11,280 nucleotides of DNA from Pseudoneurospora amorphoporcata (Eukaryota; Ascomycota; Sordariomycetes; Sordariales; Sordariaceae): the NCBI GenBank assembly GCA_033297205.1, contig MU859521.1:1-11280 (forward strand), written 5' to 3'. This document shows positions 1 through 8,238 of the stretch, one piece after another. The position numbers were made by a program, and so were the translations under genes. Position 1 is the first letter of the stretch. Every line of letters begins with the position of its first letter. A model generated the notes under the pieces. That model saw only the letters and a list, made by a program, of their open reading frames with translations. It was not told where the DNA came from and did no database searches.

Positions 1-133
1 CTGTGGAGACTAAGTTCCCCAGTGACCAGCCTACTATACTACTGAGTAGTACAGGGCAGTTACAAGGCACAGTACTAGCCACACGTTAACAAATAGTAAC
101 CTCTTATATTACTTTATAGCCGGTTATGATATC
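1..133. other. Unassigned flank left of gypsy-B
   Basis: No gene, RNA or repeat is recognised here. Base composition is more balanced than in the AT-rich block that begins near 100-134. That fits unique or less mutated sequence outside the gypsy-B long terminal repeat. The stretch is too short to say more. Confidence 0.4.
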
Positions 134-493
134 TGTTATAGTAGCGTTAATTTATTTCTTTAAATTAGTAATATGTTTAAAATATTTAAGGGGTAGAGTT
201 AAGGGCGCCGTATAGCGTATTTAGGGTACGAACGACGCTGTCTAACGTATTTAGAATATTAGGACTAGTATTGTATAACGTATTTAGAATACTAGGGCTT
301 TCTATTTAGGGAGTAGGGTTTACTCTTAAAATATAGCTTTAATTTCTAGCTAATTTCGAACTGCTAAGAGCATAGAGGCGTTTAATTAATTATAATAAAA
401 TGTAATAACGGAATCCTTTATTCCTTTAACGTTATTAAAGGGTTTGTTAATAGGATTATAATATTTCTATTTTATAATATAGAACTAATAACA
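134..493 (-). repeat. Probable 3' LTR of gypsy-B
   Basis: A 360-bp AT-rich stretch bounded by short inverted termini: TGTTAT at the left edge and ATAACA at the right edge. Read on the minus strand it starts TGTTATTAG directly after a polypurine run and the end of an integrase reading frame, which is where a 3' LTR of a Ty3/gypsy element belongs. It contains three degenerate copies of a GTATTTAG-type motif. The right edge is well placed by the neighbouring polypurine tract. The left edge is inferred only from the inverted terminus, because the matching 5' LTR is not in the window. RIP-like AT enrichment is strong. Confidence 0.6.
211..299. repeat. Three degenerate direct repeats inside the gypsy-B LTR
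   Basis: The core A(A/G)CGTATTTAG occurs at about 214, 244 and 277, spaced 30 and 33 bp. The last two copies continue with AATA(T/C)TAGG. They may be old regulatory repeats of the LTR or a remnant of a small tandem duplication. No function can be assigned. Confidence 0.5.
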
Positions 494-494
494 G

Positions 495-506
495 TTACCC
501 CCTCGT
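495..506 (-). promoter_or_regulatory. Polypurine tract of gypsy-B
   Basis: On the minus strand GAGGGGG (504-498) lies immediately upstream of the inferred LTR start at 493. This is the position of the plus-strand primer for reverse transcription in LTR retrotransposons. It supports the LTR call and the minus-strand orientation of gypsy-B. Confidence 0.55.
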
Positions 507-1452
507 TAAAAGTAATTTAATAATTTATTTAACTCTTATTCTACTACTTCTTCGTAATTGTTAATTCTAATTACAACCTTACTTTCGTTAATCTATATAT
601 CGCCCTATAATTTAGTTTAGCTAAAGAGGCCTTCGTAGTAAAGTTTAACTATAGAGACGTAGAATATTAGTAAGTACTTTATATTAGTAGGTAAAATTAA
701 TTTAACGTTATAGGATTATACTTAATCTACTTTAAAAGAGCCTTTCTATCGTAGGTAAAATTTGTTATATAATCGGCTATTATTAAGATTAATCATATTA
801 AGTATAACTAAATCGCTGGAGTAATATTTTAGTGCGTTAGAATAGTTTTCGTTAGCGTTAGCTTTGTATCGATTTTACGCCTTTTTTTATAGAAGTATAT
901 ATATAGTCATATATAGTTTCGAAACAAATTAATAATTCGTTAGCCTTTAAATATTCTTTCTATTGCGCTAAAGAGAAACCTTTTAACAGCATGACTGCTA
1001 TAAGTTCAATATTTATATAGGTGTAGAAATTATAATTAGTAAAGAAGGGAGTTATACCTGTAATTTCGGAAACTATATTATTGCCTGTAAATTTTACTAG
1101 TGGTAACTATTGTACCTAGTCCATTTATACCTAATTAACGAAAATATATAAATATTATTCTATTTTAATATTAATATATTTTATTTAGGCGTTAGTTTAA
1201 ATGTAGAAAGTAGAATTTAACAGCCTTTTAATAATTAAATACTTATAAATTGTGAATTAGAATAGGAATATAAATTAGCAGCCGTGATTAGAAATATTAA
1301 TATCGAATAGGCTGTAAAGGTTGTAAATACAGTTAATAAAGCAGTCCGCTAATTCTTCTACTTCTATAATAGCAGTAGAGATATAATAACGCATTTTCAT
1401 TAAACAATCTACTATAATAGTAATATATTTAAACGTTTAGCTCAAATATAAG
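495..1452 (-). pseudogene. Ty3/gypsy integrase remnant (gypsy-B), heavily mutated
   Basis: One minus-strand frame runs from 1452 down to about 495 and, despite many stops, keeps recognisable integrase landmarks in order. An IVD-type strand near 1407-1415 carries the first catalytic Asp (1407-1409). Next come a block with LPLVKF, NN and PFF at about 1106-1023, a KAN/F-ET-YDY helix region near 950-880, and an RRP...GRY segment near 630-585 typical of the region after the core. The Asp-Arg-Gly of the second catalytic site appears as Asn-His-Gly. The frame never shifts over about 950 bp, so the damage is base substitution only, as in RIP. The 5' part of the element (gag, protease, RT, RNase H) is absent: gypsy-A's LTR begins exactly where the integrase breaks off at 1452. 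Certain as gypsy integrase, uncertain as to subfamily. Confidence 0.8.
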
Positions 1453-1833
1453 TGTGACGAACGGCAGTCTGATCTGCCTAAGTGGGATAGCTGAAGGTAA
1501 AGACTATTAGTGCTGTTCGGTGAAGCCAAAAGGTTCACAACAAGTATGGTAGCGTTATACGTGTCTCGGTGATAAAGATTAATTGACTACTGTCGAACTA
1601 TCTTGCTAGCTGGTTCTCTAGATGCCTTCTTATATCTCTGCCATTGACTAGGACCTGAGTGTCTTTAGACTCTTGATGTTGTCCTGGCTCACTTAGTCTG
1701 GCTCACGACGTGAGCCCTCTTAGCTTATGAGCCTTCTAGTCTTCTGTCTTACTAGCCTCTATAGTTATATGGCCCCGCCTCTGCGTGTCCTGGTGACTTG
1801 GTTGGCCCGTGCCACTCGCTTAAGTTCGTAACA
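1453..1833 (-). repeat. 3' LTR of gypsy-A
   Basis: A 381-bp LTR. In element orientation it starts TGTTACGAACTTAAG and ends with CGTTCGTCACA, so it has TGT...ACA termini. The left 147 bp, the R/U5 side in element orientation, match the other LTR at about 91% by hand count (13 differences). The rest, the U3 side, matches only at the terminal 13 bp (TAAGTTCGTAACA) and in a palindromic half-site array. A polypurine tract abuts its inner edge. It interrupts the gypsy-B integrase at 1452/1453. Confidence 0.9.
1687..1732. promoter_or_regulatory. U3 half-site array in the 3' LTR
   Basis: Two forward GCTCAC sites (1687, 1701) are followed by two inverted sites, GTGAGC (1710) and ATGAGC (1727). The central pair is a perfect 8-bp palindrome around one base, GGCTCACG-A-CGTGAGCC. 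The same arrangement is kept in the other LTR although U3 is otherwise dissimilar, which suggests a bound regulatory site. The factor is unknown. Confidence 0.55.
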
Positions 1834-1837
1834 CGAT

Positions 1838-1850
1838 GCCTCCCCTCCTC
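1838..1850 (-). promoter_or_regulatory. Polypurine tract of gypsy-A
   Basis: On the minus strand GAGGAGGGGAGGC ends five bases before the 3' LTR start (TGTTACG, complement ending at 1833). This is the expected plus-strand priming site and confirms the element's orientation. Confidence 0.75.
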
Positions 1851-2028
1851 AGCTGACGTCCCGACGGCTTTGTTAGGTATCCTTTAAGCATCTAATCATC
1901 CTTATCTCCAGCGTCGCCCTCCATAGTTCTAGATACAGTAAGTTGTCCTTTATCATCCGTCCATTATATCGTCGGCCTTCCGTATCCACAAGCGTCCGTC
2001 CAAATCGACAACCAAACGTCAGTCGTTA

Positions 2029-2608
2029 ATGGCTAATATCGAAAAGTTCGGTCACGTCGTCATGCCTTGCGTTCGCTGTTCAGAACGTAGCCTTTCTTGC
2101 AAGAAGATTGAAGGATCCGCTAAATGTAGCGAGTGCGTCCGTTGTGCTCGTCCTTGCGTGGGTAGTGATACTAACGCTGAACGTAAGTTCCTTAGGTCTG
2201 CCTTCTCGGGTGACTGCTAAGCTGCGGCTAGTCGCGCTTGTTTCGGCGGAGTATGACCGTGTATCGCAGGCCAAGACCAATCTCTTAAAGGAAGTCGAGG
2301 AGCGAGTGGCCCAACTCGCACGTCTGGAGCGTGAGCAAAAGGAGCTTTCTTCGAAAGGAAAAGCGTTGTCCCTGCACAGTCTGGAAGAATTGAAGATCTT
2401 GGAGGCTGAGGAGCGGGCTGAGGAGCAGGCAGCGAATACTGCTACCTCTCTTGAAGGGCAGACGACGAATGCTGCTATTTCCCTTGCCCCCGTGGCCGAG
2501 CTCGATTGGCCCTTGTGGGATATTTCCGCCCTGCCTCCTTCCTTACTGGGTAGTCCTGCGCCCCTGGCCGATCCGGGTTCTGTCGATGGAAGTTCCTTAG
2601 CTTCTTAG
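2029..2608 (+). CDS. Antisense Zn2Cys6-like coiled-coil protein carried by gypsy-A
   Basis: A plus-strand reading frame, opposite to gag-pol, fills the space between the pol end and the 3' LTR. Exon 1 (2029-2182) encodes Cys-x2-Cys-x6-Cys-x8-Cys-x2-Cys-x6-Cys, the spacing of fungal Zn2Cys6 binuclear clusters. The frame then closes, but a consensus GTAAGT donor at 2183 and an AG at 2230-2231 define a 49-bp intron that joins it in phase to exon 2 (2232-2608). Exon 2 holds a long charged heptad-like helix (about residues 57-115, LKEVEERVAQL then LEELKILEAEE) and a Pro/Leu/acidic tail. The predicted protein is 176 aa; an internal Met at 2062, just before the cluster, is another possible start. 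Upstream sequence is pyrimidine-rich with CAAA-like context. The last 134 bp overlap the pol end tail to tail. It has no premature stop while gag-pol has dozens. I recall similar small Cys-rich proteins beside fungal gypsy elements, but their function is not known to me. If the intron is wrong, it is two frames separated by a +1 slip. Confidence 0.65.
2183..2231 (+). other. Predicted 49-bp intron in the antisense gene
   Basis: Donor GTAAGT at 2183-2188, a possible branch site near GCTAAG (2216-2221), and acceptor CTAG ending at 2231. Removal joins the Zn2Cys6 frame to the coiled-coil frame without a stop (phase 1). The size is typical of fungal introns. Confidence 0.55.
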
Positions 2609-2741
2609 GGCAATTCAGGTTCTTGAGTGGTTCCCATGTGTTGTCTTCGGGACCAAACCCTTCCCACTTAATGAGGTACTCCAATTCTTCTTTTTCTACT
2701 CTTGAGTCCAAGATTTGCTCCACATCCCATTCTTCTTCCTC
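2586..2741 (-). other. Integrase C-terminal chromodomain
   Basis: An acidic run leads into EWDVEQILDSR, EYLIKWEGF and NTWEPLKNL, the aromatic-rich pattern of chromodomains, followed by a basic tail. In chromoviruses this module is thought to steer integration to methylated-histone chromatin. It is uninterrupted here and assigns gypsy-A to the chromovirus lineage. The antisense gene overlaps the last part of this reading frame, downstream of the chromodomain. Confidence 0.9.
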
Positions 2742-2759
2742 ATCCTCGATACTGGTCTG

Positions 2760-3860
2760 CATATTGACTCGTGCATTTTTAGGTGCTGGTTCCAGTAGCG
2801 AGATGTGGAATGAGTGTGATCTTAGTTTCATAGTGTTAGGAATGTCCAACTGGTATACCACATCTGAGATTTTCTTGTTGATTTTGAAAGGTCCCACCCG
2901 TCGGTCGTCGAGTTTCTTACTGGGCCTTTTTGTTCTCAGGTTTCTAGTAGACAAAAGGACTTTATCCCCCTCCTTAAGACGAGGTCCCTCGAGCCTTTTC
3001 AGGTTGAAATACCGGCTCATCTTTTGTCGGACGTATTCCAGCTCTTCCTTGAGTTTCTTATATAATATATGCAGTTTTCTGGCCTTGACTGAGGCTCTAA
3101 GAACGTTCGTATCTGGTCCTTCCAAAAGTTCTGGTTCATACCCGTAGTTCGCGAAGAAAGATGAAACTTTCGTAGTCTCCGTGGAAGAGGTATTGTATGC
3201 CAATTGCGCCGTAGGCAATAGTTCTACCCAATCGCTTTATTCGAAGTTGACATAGTTCCTCAGATATTGTTCTACGATTTGGTTAATCCTTTCTATCTAT
3301 CCGTCGGTCTGCGGGTAATGTGCTATTGACATTTTACTCTTAGTACCGAGCTTGGTCATCAATGCTTGCTAGAACTTGGATGCGAACTTGGTATCCCTAT
3401 TTGTGATCCATTCCTTCAGCCAACCGTGTACCGAAGTAACGTTCTGATAGATTACATCTGCAAGTTGCTCCGCTGACCATGTTTCCTTATAGGATAGGAA
3501 GTAATTCTACTTAGTCAGCCTATCTATTACCACTAGGATACTATTGTAAATAACTCCTGTCGCGGTGTCTGTAGACAATGGTAATTTGGTGATGAAGTCT
3601 ATAGTTACCGAACTCCACGGCCTTTCTACGACTTTCAAAGGTTCTAGAAATCCGTATAGCTTGTGTCTTATAACCCTGGTTCTGCTGTATTGCTCGCAGG
3701 CCTGCAATGTTCGAGCTACTATATTTTTCATTCCTGGAAAGTCGTAGTGTTGCTGTATCCGCGCTATGGTTTTCGCAATACCTATGTGTCCTCCTATTTT
3801 GGACGTATGTATCGCTATGATGAGAGTTTCGCGCTGCTCTAGCCAAACGTAGGCTTTGTT
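2760..3860 (-). pseudogene. Integrase with damaged zinc site and DDE triad
   Basis: The N-terminal HHCC region (HTSKIGGH ... CEQY) has its last Cys replaced by Tyr (3689-3687). In the catalytic core the first Asp (TIDFI, 3599-3597) remains, the second reads Asn (ITNRD, 3401-3399), and the Glu (3293-3291) lies 35 residues further on, the classic D-x35-E spacing. The Trp after the second-Asp loop is a stop (3369), and a stop at 3297 falls two codons before the Glu. The C-terminal region with RPSKKLDDRRVGPF (about 2930-2885) is open. The enzyme would insert the cDNA; this copy could not. Confidence 0.92.
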
Positions 3861-4129
3861 ATAGTACTATAGCTTTTCGTTCTGGAGGACGATTCCTTCT
3901 TCTGGGCTGTCCTCCTACCTTTGCCGTTCTTCTTGAGTGGCAACGGTAGCTTGATAACCGGGGTCCTGCAATTTGACCCGGTGGACGGCACAATACTCTA
4001 CCCACTCCTGCAGGGGGTGTACGAGCGTTCCGTCTGGTTGTTCTTGGAATAAGGGTGTAGAGGCTTCTGCTGCATCTTTCACATGGTCCGGCCGACGATT
4101 TAAAGCATCGGCTCGGGCGTTCTCTAAAC

Positions 4130-4500
4130 TCTTTTTATAATTAATCTTAAAGTTGAATTCTGATAAGAACTCTGCCCATCGTGTTTGGCGGCCGTTGAGC
4201 ACCTTCGTGGTCGTGAAGTACCGGAGATTGTTGTAGTTAGTATAGACTTGTACTTTATACGTAGTTCCACTAAGGTATAGTCTCCATTCCTGAAAGGCTT
4301 CGATGATAGCTAGGAGTTCCTTGTCTTGGATGGGATAGTTGCGTCGGGGTCCTTCTAGCTTTTTAGAAAAGAAAGCTATAGAATGTAGTTTCCCTTGGTC
4401 ATCGCGTTGTCCCAGTTGTCCTCCGATAGCGTAGTCTGACGCATCGGTCTTAACTTCAAATTGTTTGCGTAGGTTAGGAAATTTCAATACCGGATCTACG
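4130..4500 (-). pseudogene. RNase H domain, partly conserved
   Basis: The first catalytic region (KTDASDYAIGG, Asp at 4445-4443) and the helix with the catalytic Glu (DKELLAI) are intact. The third region, normally Thr-Asp-His, reads Thr-Asn-Tyr (4238-4233), losing the Asp and the His. A late NARADALNRR motif is present. This stretch lies in one of the longer open blocks of pol (4487-3915). The domain would degrade the RNA strand during reverse transcription. Confidence 0.88.
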
Positions 4501-4559
4501 GTAACTGCATCGCAAATAGCCTTAAAGGCTTCTTATTCTTCCTTTCCCCATATTAAAAT

Positions 4560-5345
4560 AGCCGCCTTCTTAGTAAGCTCGTACAATGGCCTAGCAAGCT
4601 TCCCATAATCGCGTATAAACATGCGATAGAAGTTAGTAAATCCTAAGAACCCACGAATATCGGTCGCATTCTTAGGCTCGGGCTAGTTTCATACAGCTTC
4701 CACTTTGCTTGGTTCCATCCTAACCTTATTCTCCGAAATCAAATACCCAAGAAACACGGTTTCCTTCATATAGAATTCACTCTTTTCCATATTGACTGAA
4801 AGGTTCTATTAGTATAGTACGTCTAGTACTTTCTTTATGTATTCCTTGTGCTTCGCAAGAGTCTTGGAGTAGATGAGGATGTTATTTAGGTAGCAAATGG
4901 CGAATTTGTCGAGGTAGGGTCGAATCGCGTGATCGATGATAGATTAGAATGTCGTAGGTGCATTGGTCAACCCGAAGGGCATAACGAGGTACTTATAATG
5001 TCCGTAGGGTGTGCGAAATGCTGTCTTCTATTCGTCTCCTTCCTTGATTCGGATATGGGCGTAGGCAATGAGTAGATTAAGGCGCGTGAAGTATCGTGCT
5101 CCTTCTAGTTGATTCCGAATGCGTGAAATTAAAGGTAGTGGATAATTGTTTCTCACGGTCTCTTAATTCAATTGCCTGTAATCGACACAAAGGCGCAGCT
5201 TTCTATACTTCTTCAGCACGAAGAGGATAGGGTACCCTGCTGGCGATGTGGATTCCCGAATGTGTCCTCGTTTCAAGTTTTCGTCTAAGTACTTCCTCAA
5301 CTCCTCGTTCTGCTTCTCGTTCATATAATACACTTTGAAGAATTT
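4560..5345 (-). pseudogene. Reverse transcriptase domain with all three catalytic Asp changed to Asn
   Basis: Conserved RT blocks are present in order: STSPAGYPILFVLKK, LRLCVDYRQLN, the first catalytic block (LNLLIAY, Asn at 5078-5076), YLVMPFGLTNAPTTF, the active-site block (YLNNILIYS, 4892-4866), and GFLGFTNFYR. In active gypsy RTs the first block carries Asp and the YxDD box carries two Asp; here all three read Asn. Seven stop codons lie within or just beside the domain. The Asp-to-Asn changes are G-to-A, as RIP produces. Confidence 0.92.
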
Positions 5346-5714
5346 GAGCTTGGCTCCTTATTTAAGCTTAATCTTATGGTCCCACGGTCCTCGTGGTGGT
5401 AGGCCTTCAAGGTGCTTGCTAACGAAAGCCGGGTGTCCGCGATATTCTTCAGGAATTATCGCCTTCGGCTTTTCCGCTTGTTGGTTCTGGTAATAATCAA
5501 ACTTGTGCTGAGCGTTGACTGCTAATATCTCTACTAACGTCACTAACCCTTCTTCCGTAACCTTGCCGCTTCTATCGATAGTATAGATCATAACTTCCTG
5601 TACTGCTTGCGGTGAGGCCGTAGGAACGACGCCGTCCTGGCTCGCTTTCTTCCATGCTCCGGGTTTCCTATCAGTAGTTGGGTACGTCCTAGGACGCAGG
5701 CGGCCACCATCCTT

Positions 5715-6010
5715 CTAACTGATGTCGGGGTCGTATGCAATATGCCATGGGTGCCCTAGGATCATATCCTTAGATGGCCCCATATCGACGACGTCGAAGT
5801 TGATTTCGACCGTTTTTTCTTCTACTGTAATGGGAAGTAGTAACGTTTCCCTTTTCACGATCTGGGTCTTAAAAGGTCCTTTTACCACAAAAGGTGCCTT
5901 TTTCTTTTTCCAAGGGATTCTCAGTTGGTTGACGAACTTAGGTAAGATAAGGTTCAACTAAGCTCCGAAATCTACCAGCGCAAGGGCTTGGTAGTTTCCC
6001 CAATGAGCCA
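5715..6010 (-). pseudogene. Retropepsin-like protease domain, active site altered
   Basis: The usual aspartic-protease strand ALVD-[ST]-G-A appears as ALVDFGA, with the DFG codons at 5972-5964. The residue next to the catalytic Asp is therefore Phe instead of Ser or Thr, and the next codon but one is a stop (5958). Downstream, a GPFK...MILGHPWH segment (about 5880-5735) matches the hydrophobic ILG motif that closes the retropepsin fold. The domain would process Gag and Pol; in this copy it should be inactive. Confidence 0.8.
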
Positions 6011-6145
6011 CGACCTTCAGTCGTTAGTCTTAGTTTCCTTTTTTCGCAGCTGTAACCTCCGCAAATGCCACGAGGTCTTGGATCTTGTGTTTCCGGCGGC
6101 TACATCGTCGGATAATCCGTTTCGTCTAAGGACTTAGTTTCTGTC

Positions 6146-6176
6146 AGGCCTCCCTGAAGGCCCTAAGCCGTTTCCC
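6146..6176 (-). promoter_or_regulatory. Predicted -1 ribosomal frameshift signal between gag and pol
   Basis: The heptamer G GGA AAC (6176-6170) is in the correct X XXY YYZ phase relative to the gag frame (GGA = 6175-6173). After a 5-nt spacer (GGCTT, 6169-6165) comes a hairpin: AGGGCCT (6164-6158), loop TCAGGG, AGGCCT (6151-6146), with one bulged G. The loop bases AGGGA can pair with UCCUU downstream (6133-6129), so an H-type pseudoknot is possible. Gag ends 11 codons past the heptamer at 6134, and the pol frame (-1) begins to look coding from here. GGGAAAC is a known slippery sequence class in retroviruses. No indel is needed to explain the frame change. Confidence 0.65.
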
Positions 6177-6355
6177 AATTCCTGGCGATGGTCGTTAAGA
6201 GCGTCCTCTTCTTCAGGTTCTGGCTCGTCCAGCGAGCTGTGTTCTTGTAACTAAGCTAAATAGGCGGATTCTTCGTCTTCCGTCCTATCGGATACATTAA
6301 TCCGTTAAATGTGGTAAGTGACTTCCGTCTTATAAACTCTGGCTTTCTGCCTTAT

Positions 6356-6421
6356 ATGGATAGGGCAGTCGGCTATTTGACACTATCCCCAGTGGGAATC
6401 AGTATTTCTCCAGCCCGTACA
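6356..6421 (-). other. Cys/His-rich segment in the gag C-terminal extension
   Basis: The ligand-like spacing is Cys-x8-His-x3-Cys-x4-Cys-x2-His, with one stop inside (TGTACGGGC ... CCTATCCAT). A second Cys/His cluster (Cys-x4-Cys-x2-His) lies upstream at 6661-6632. They look like zinc-binding modules beyond the normal knuckle, but I do not recognise the family. Confidence 0.45.
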
Positions 6422-7249
6422 GGTGTATATATTGAGTGGTCGGGCCGCGAGTCTCCTGAGGGATAGCCACTCGTCCTGTTTTCCGAATGGTCGTAGGCTA
6501 AACGCGAACAATTCGTCAACAATAATGGTGTCTTGGGGGTTGCCTCGGCTGTAAGTGCGGGTGACTAGCTTAGGTTGTTTATACGTGTCCAGTCTCCTAG
6601 TAGGCTAGAAGCGGTTGTCCTGTTTCTTCCCGTAATGCTCGTAGCACCCATCGGTGATGCATTGGAACTACAGCATCCGATAGTGTGTGAAGTGTAGGGG
6701 GTGCATCTAGGCTGTGTCTCCTTTAACTGGCTGGTAGGCCCTTGTCGTTCTGGGCAGCTCTTCCTAATCCCTGGTGCTTTTCCCCTCAATAACTACTGCT
6801 CGTTTTTCCTAAAAGTCGTCCCACTTCTCGTTTTCCTTACTCTTCCGGCGGTAGTTTTCCAAAGGGTCTACCCAGTGACCAGTAGCTGAGTTGTCAGGGG
6901 GTCCGTACGGGTTGATAAAATCCCAAATGTCGCTTCTTTCGGTCTTAAGCGTCGATGGTAGTGCTGTGGATAGGGAAGTACTTATAACGTATGCGATCGT
7001 AAGGAGTTTTCGATCCACAGTCGCGATATAGTTAACTTCTTCCTATGTTGGCGCCCGATGAATCTGGGGGTCCTCTTGATTAGGCCCGTTAGATGTGTCC
7101 CATTGTGCTTCGAAGTCGTAATCTTGAGCTCGGTCCATAGCATCCTCGAGATCGTCCTGGTCGTAGTCGATGCTAGCGATCTCGACTACCCTCGCCCCTT
7201 CTACCGCTGCAGCCTCAGCTTTCTTCTACTTCAACTACTTGGGGATACG

Positions 7250-7291
7250 GCAATCCTTTTTTATGTGCTCTTTCTTCCTACAGTTGAAACA
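7250..7291 (-). other. CCHC zinc knuckle of gag
   Basis: The sequence is CFNCRKKEHIKKDC, which fits Cys-x2-Cys-x4-His-x4-Cys, the nucleocapsid knuckle that binds genomic RNA. All four ligands are kept. The glycines usual in this motif are replaced by charged residues (Arg, Glu and Lys/Asp), which probably reflects mutation. Confidence 0.85.
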
Positions 7292-8179
7292 CGTGACCTG
7301 AGAGAGGTCCCGTTTGCCTTGACTGGCTTGTGCAGTGTTAATTTCTATAGGTCTAGAGTGGGTGGTTCTAGAAATATACGTGCCTTAGGTCCGTTTCTTC
7401 TTAGTATTGTTACTATTGCTGCTGGACTTGAGAGCAACGAAGGTAGACGTCTTGCTTTTCTTTTCTTACTCTCGCTAAAACTGGCGGTCATCGATGCGGA
7501 TAGCTTTGTTTATATAGGTATCGATAGAATCGGGTCGATCCTCCTTGTAGAGTTTATCTTTGATTCTGTCCTTAAGGCCGTTGTCAAATAGTTGTATTAG
7601 CCCATCGTCGTTAATATTACTGCGAAGCGTATCCTGCTTGAAGAGTGTAGCGTAGGTTGAGGTAAACTTGGTTTGTTGAAGATGGGTCAGGCGTTCCTAA
7701 GCCCTCCAAGTCTCATCCTTTTCTCCAAAGACCCTAGCAAGTGCTTTAGTGAAGGCGACGTAAGAGTTTAAGACCTTCTTGGTGAAGTCCGAAGCCTAGT
7801 CTCCGTTTTCGTAGTAGTCCTTAAGGATAGGCTCGTACCAAGTGAGTGCTTTGTCCATGAGCCTGGTTCCTACGTAGATAACCTTCTCATATTCAGTAGT
7901 AAACTGGTCGTCGTAGAAGTCGAAATAGGTTTGCATCTGGATCAAGAACCCTGTGAGGGTGGCCTGCTGGCCATCAAACTCCCTGGGTGCGGACAACTTA
8001 ACTCTCTTACGTTCCTTAGGAAAAGTTCCTTTTCCCGCCTTCGCTTTGGGGCGTCCGGACTCGGCCTAGAGCTATGCTTCCAACTAATTAATGTAGTCCT
8101 ATATAGCCTTAAGCTATTAATGTACGGCGGTAACGTTTAAGGGTTCGCCCTAAGTAGTGGGTCCGGCGGAGGAAGATAT

Positions 8180-8238
8180 AGTGAAGCGAAGATACTTTTA
8201 GTATACTATCTGAAATAGGCCAAAGGGAGTAGTTAACG
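8180..8238 (-). other. Gypsy-A leader between 5' LTR and gag
   Basis: Only 59 bp separate the 5' LTR from the inferred gag start. The primer binding site should lie directly next to the LTR (minus strand CGTTAACTACTCCC...), but I could not match it to a tRNA 3' end. It may be mutated or use another primer. Confidence 0.5.

Larger units (their letters stand above)
2475..6176 (-). pseudogene. pol: Gypsy-A pol polyprotein, 21 in-frame stops
   Basis: From the slippery site at 6176 to the stop at 2477-2475, a single frame of about 1,234 codons runs with no net shift. The domains are protease (active site near codon 69), RT (about 280-540), RNase H (about 565-690), zinc-binding and catalytic integrase (about 790-970), the integrase C-terminal region, and a chromodomain (about 1146-1197). 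I count 21 internal stops, for example at 5958, 5715, 5358, 5163, 5028, 4944, 4809, 4806, 4689, 4683, 4533, 3915, 3867, 3507, 3369, 3297 and 3237 (lower coordinate of each). The chance of so many stops with no indel is low unless mutation was of the transition-only RIP type. The last 254 codons (3236-2475) are open, in contrast to the rest. The final TAG could itself be a mutated CAG, because the frame continues 11 codons to the next stop. Confidence 0.93.
6134..8179 (-). pseudogene. gag: Gypsy-A gag, long form, many stops
   Basis: One frame of about 681 codons from 8179 to a TAA at 6136-6134. The probable start codon reads ATA (8179-8177), in a context where ATG to ATA is a RIP-type change. 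A capsid-like helical part (EFDGQQATLTGFL ... ALTWYEPILKDYY, about 7985-7560) matches retrotransposon gag proteins. A CCHC zinc knuckle follows at codons 297-310, then an unusually long extension of about 370 codons with acidic stretches and two Cys/His-rich segments. About 20 or more stops interrupt it, nearly all TAG or TAA, but the frame is constant throughout. The slippery heptamer lies at codon 669, just before the gag stop. Confidence 0.85.

Noticed and set aside
211..299. CRISPR-like or tandem satellite array
   Set aside because: Only three degenerate copies with AT-rich spacers inside an LTR, in a eukaryotic context.
2623..3147. Plus-strand open frame of 174 codons
   Set aside because: It is the complement of the intact integrase C-terminal and chromodomain frame; its Ser-rich product mirrors the codons of the other strand and shows no domain.
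5722..5961. Plus-strand frame of 79 codons
   Set aside because: Complement of the protease frame, in which ALVD, GPFK and ILG motifs are seen.
7058..7591. Plus-strand open frame of 177 codons with hydrophobic runs resembling membrane segments
   Set aside because: It lies exactly opposite gag, including the zinc knuckle. The hydrophobic look comes from Lys/Glu-rich codons read in reverse.
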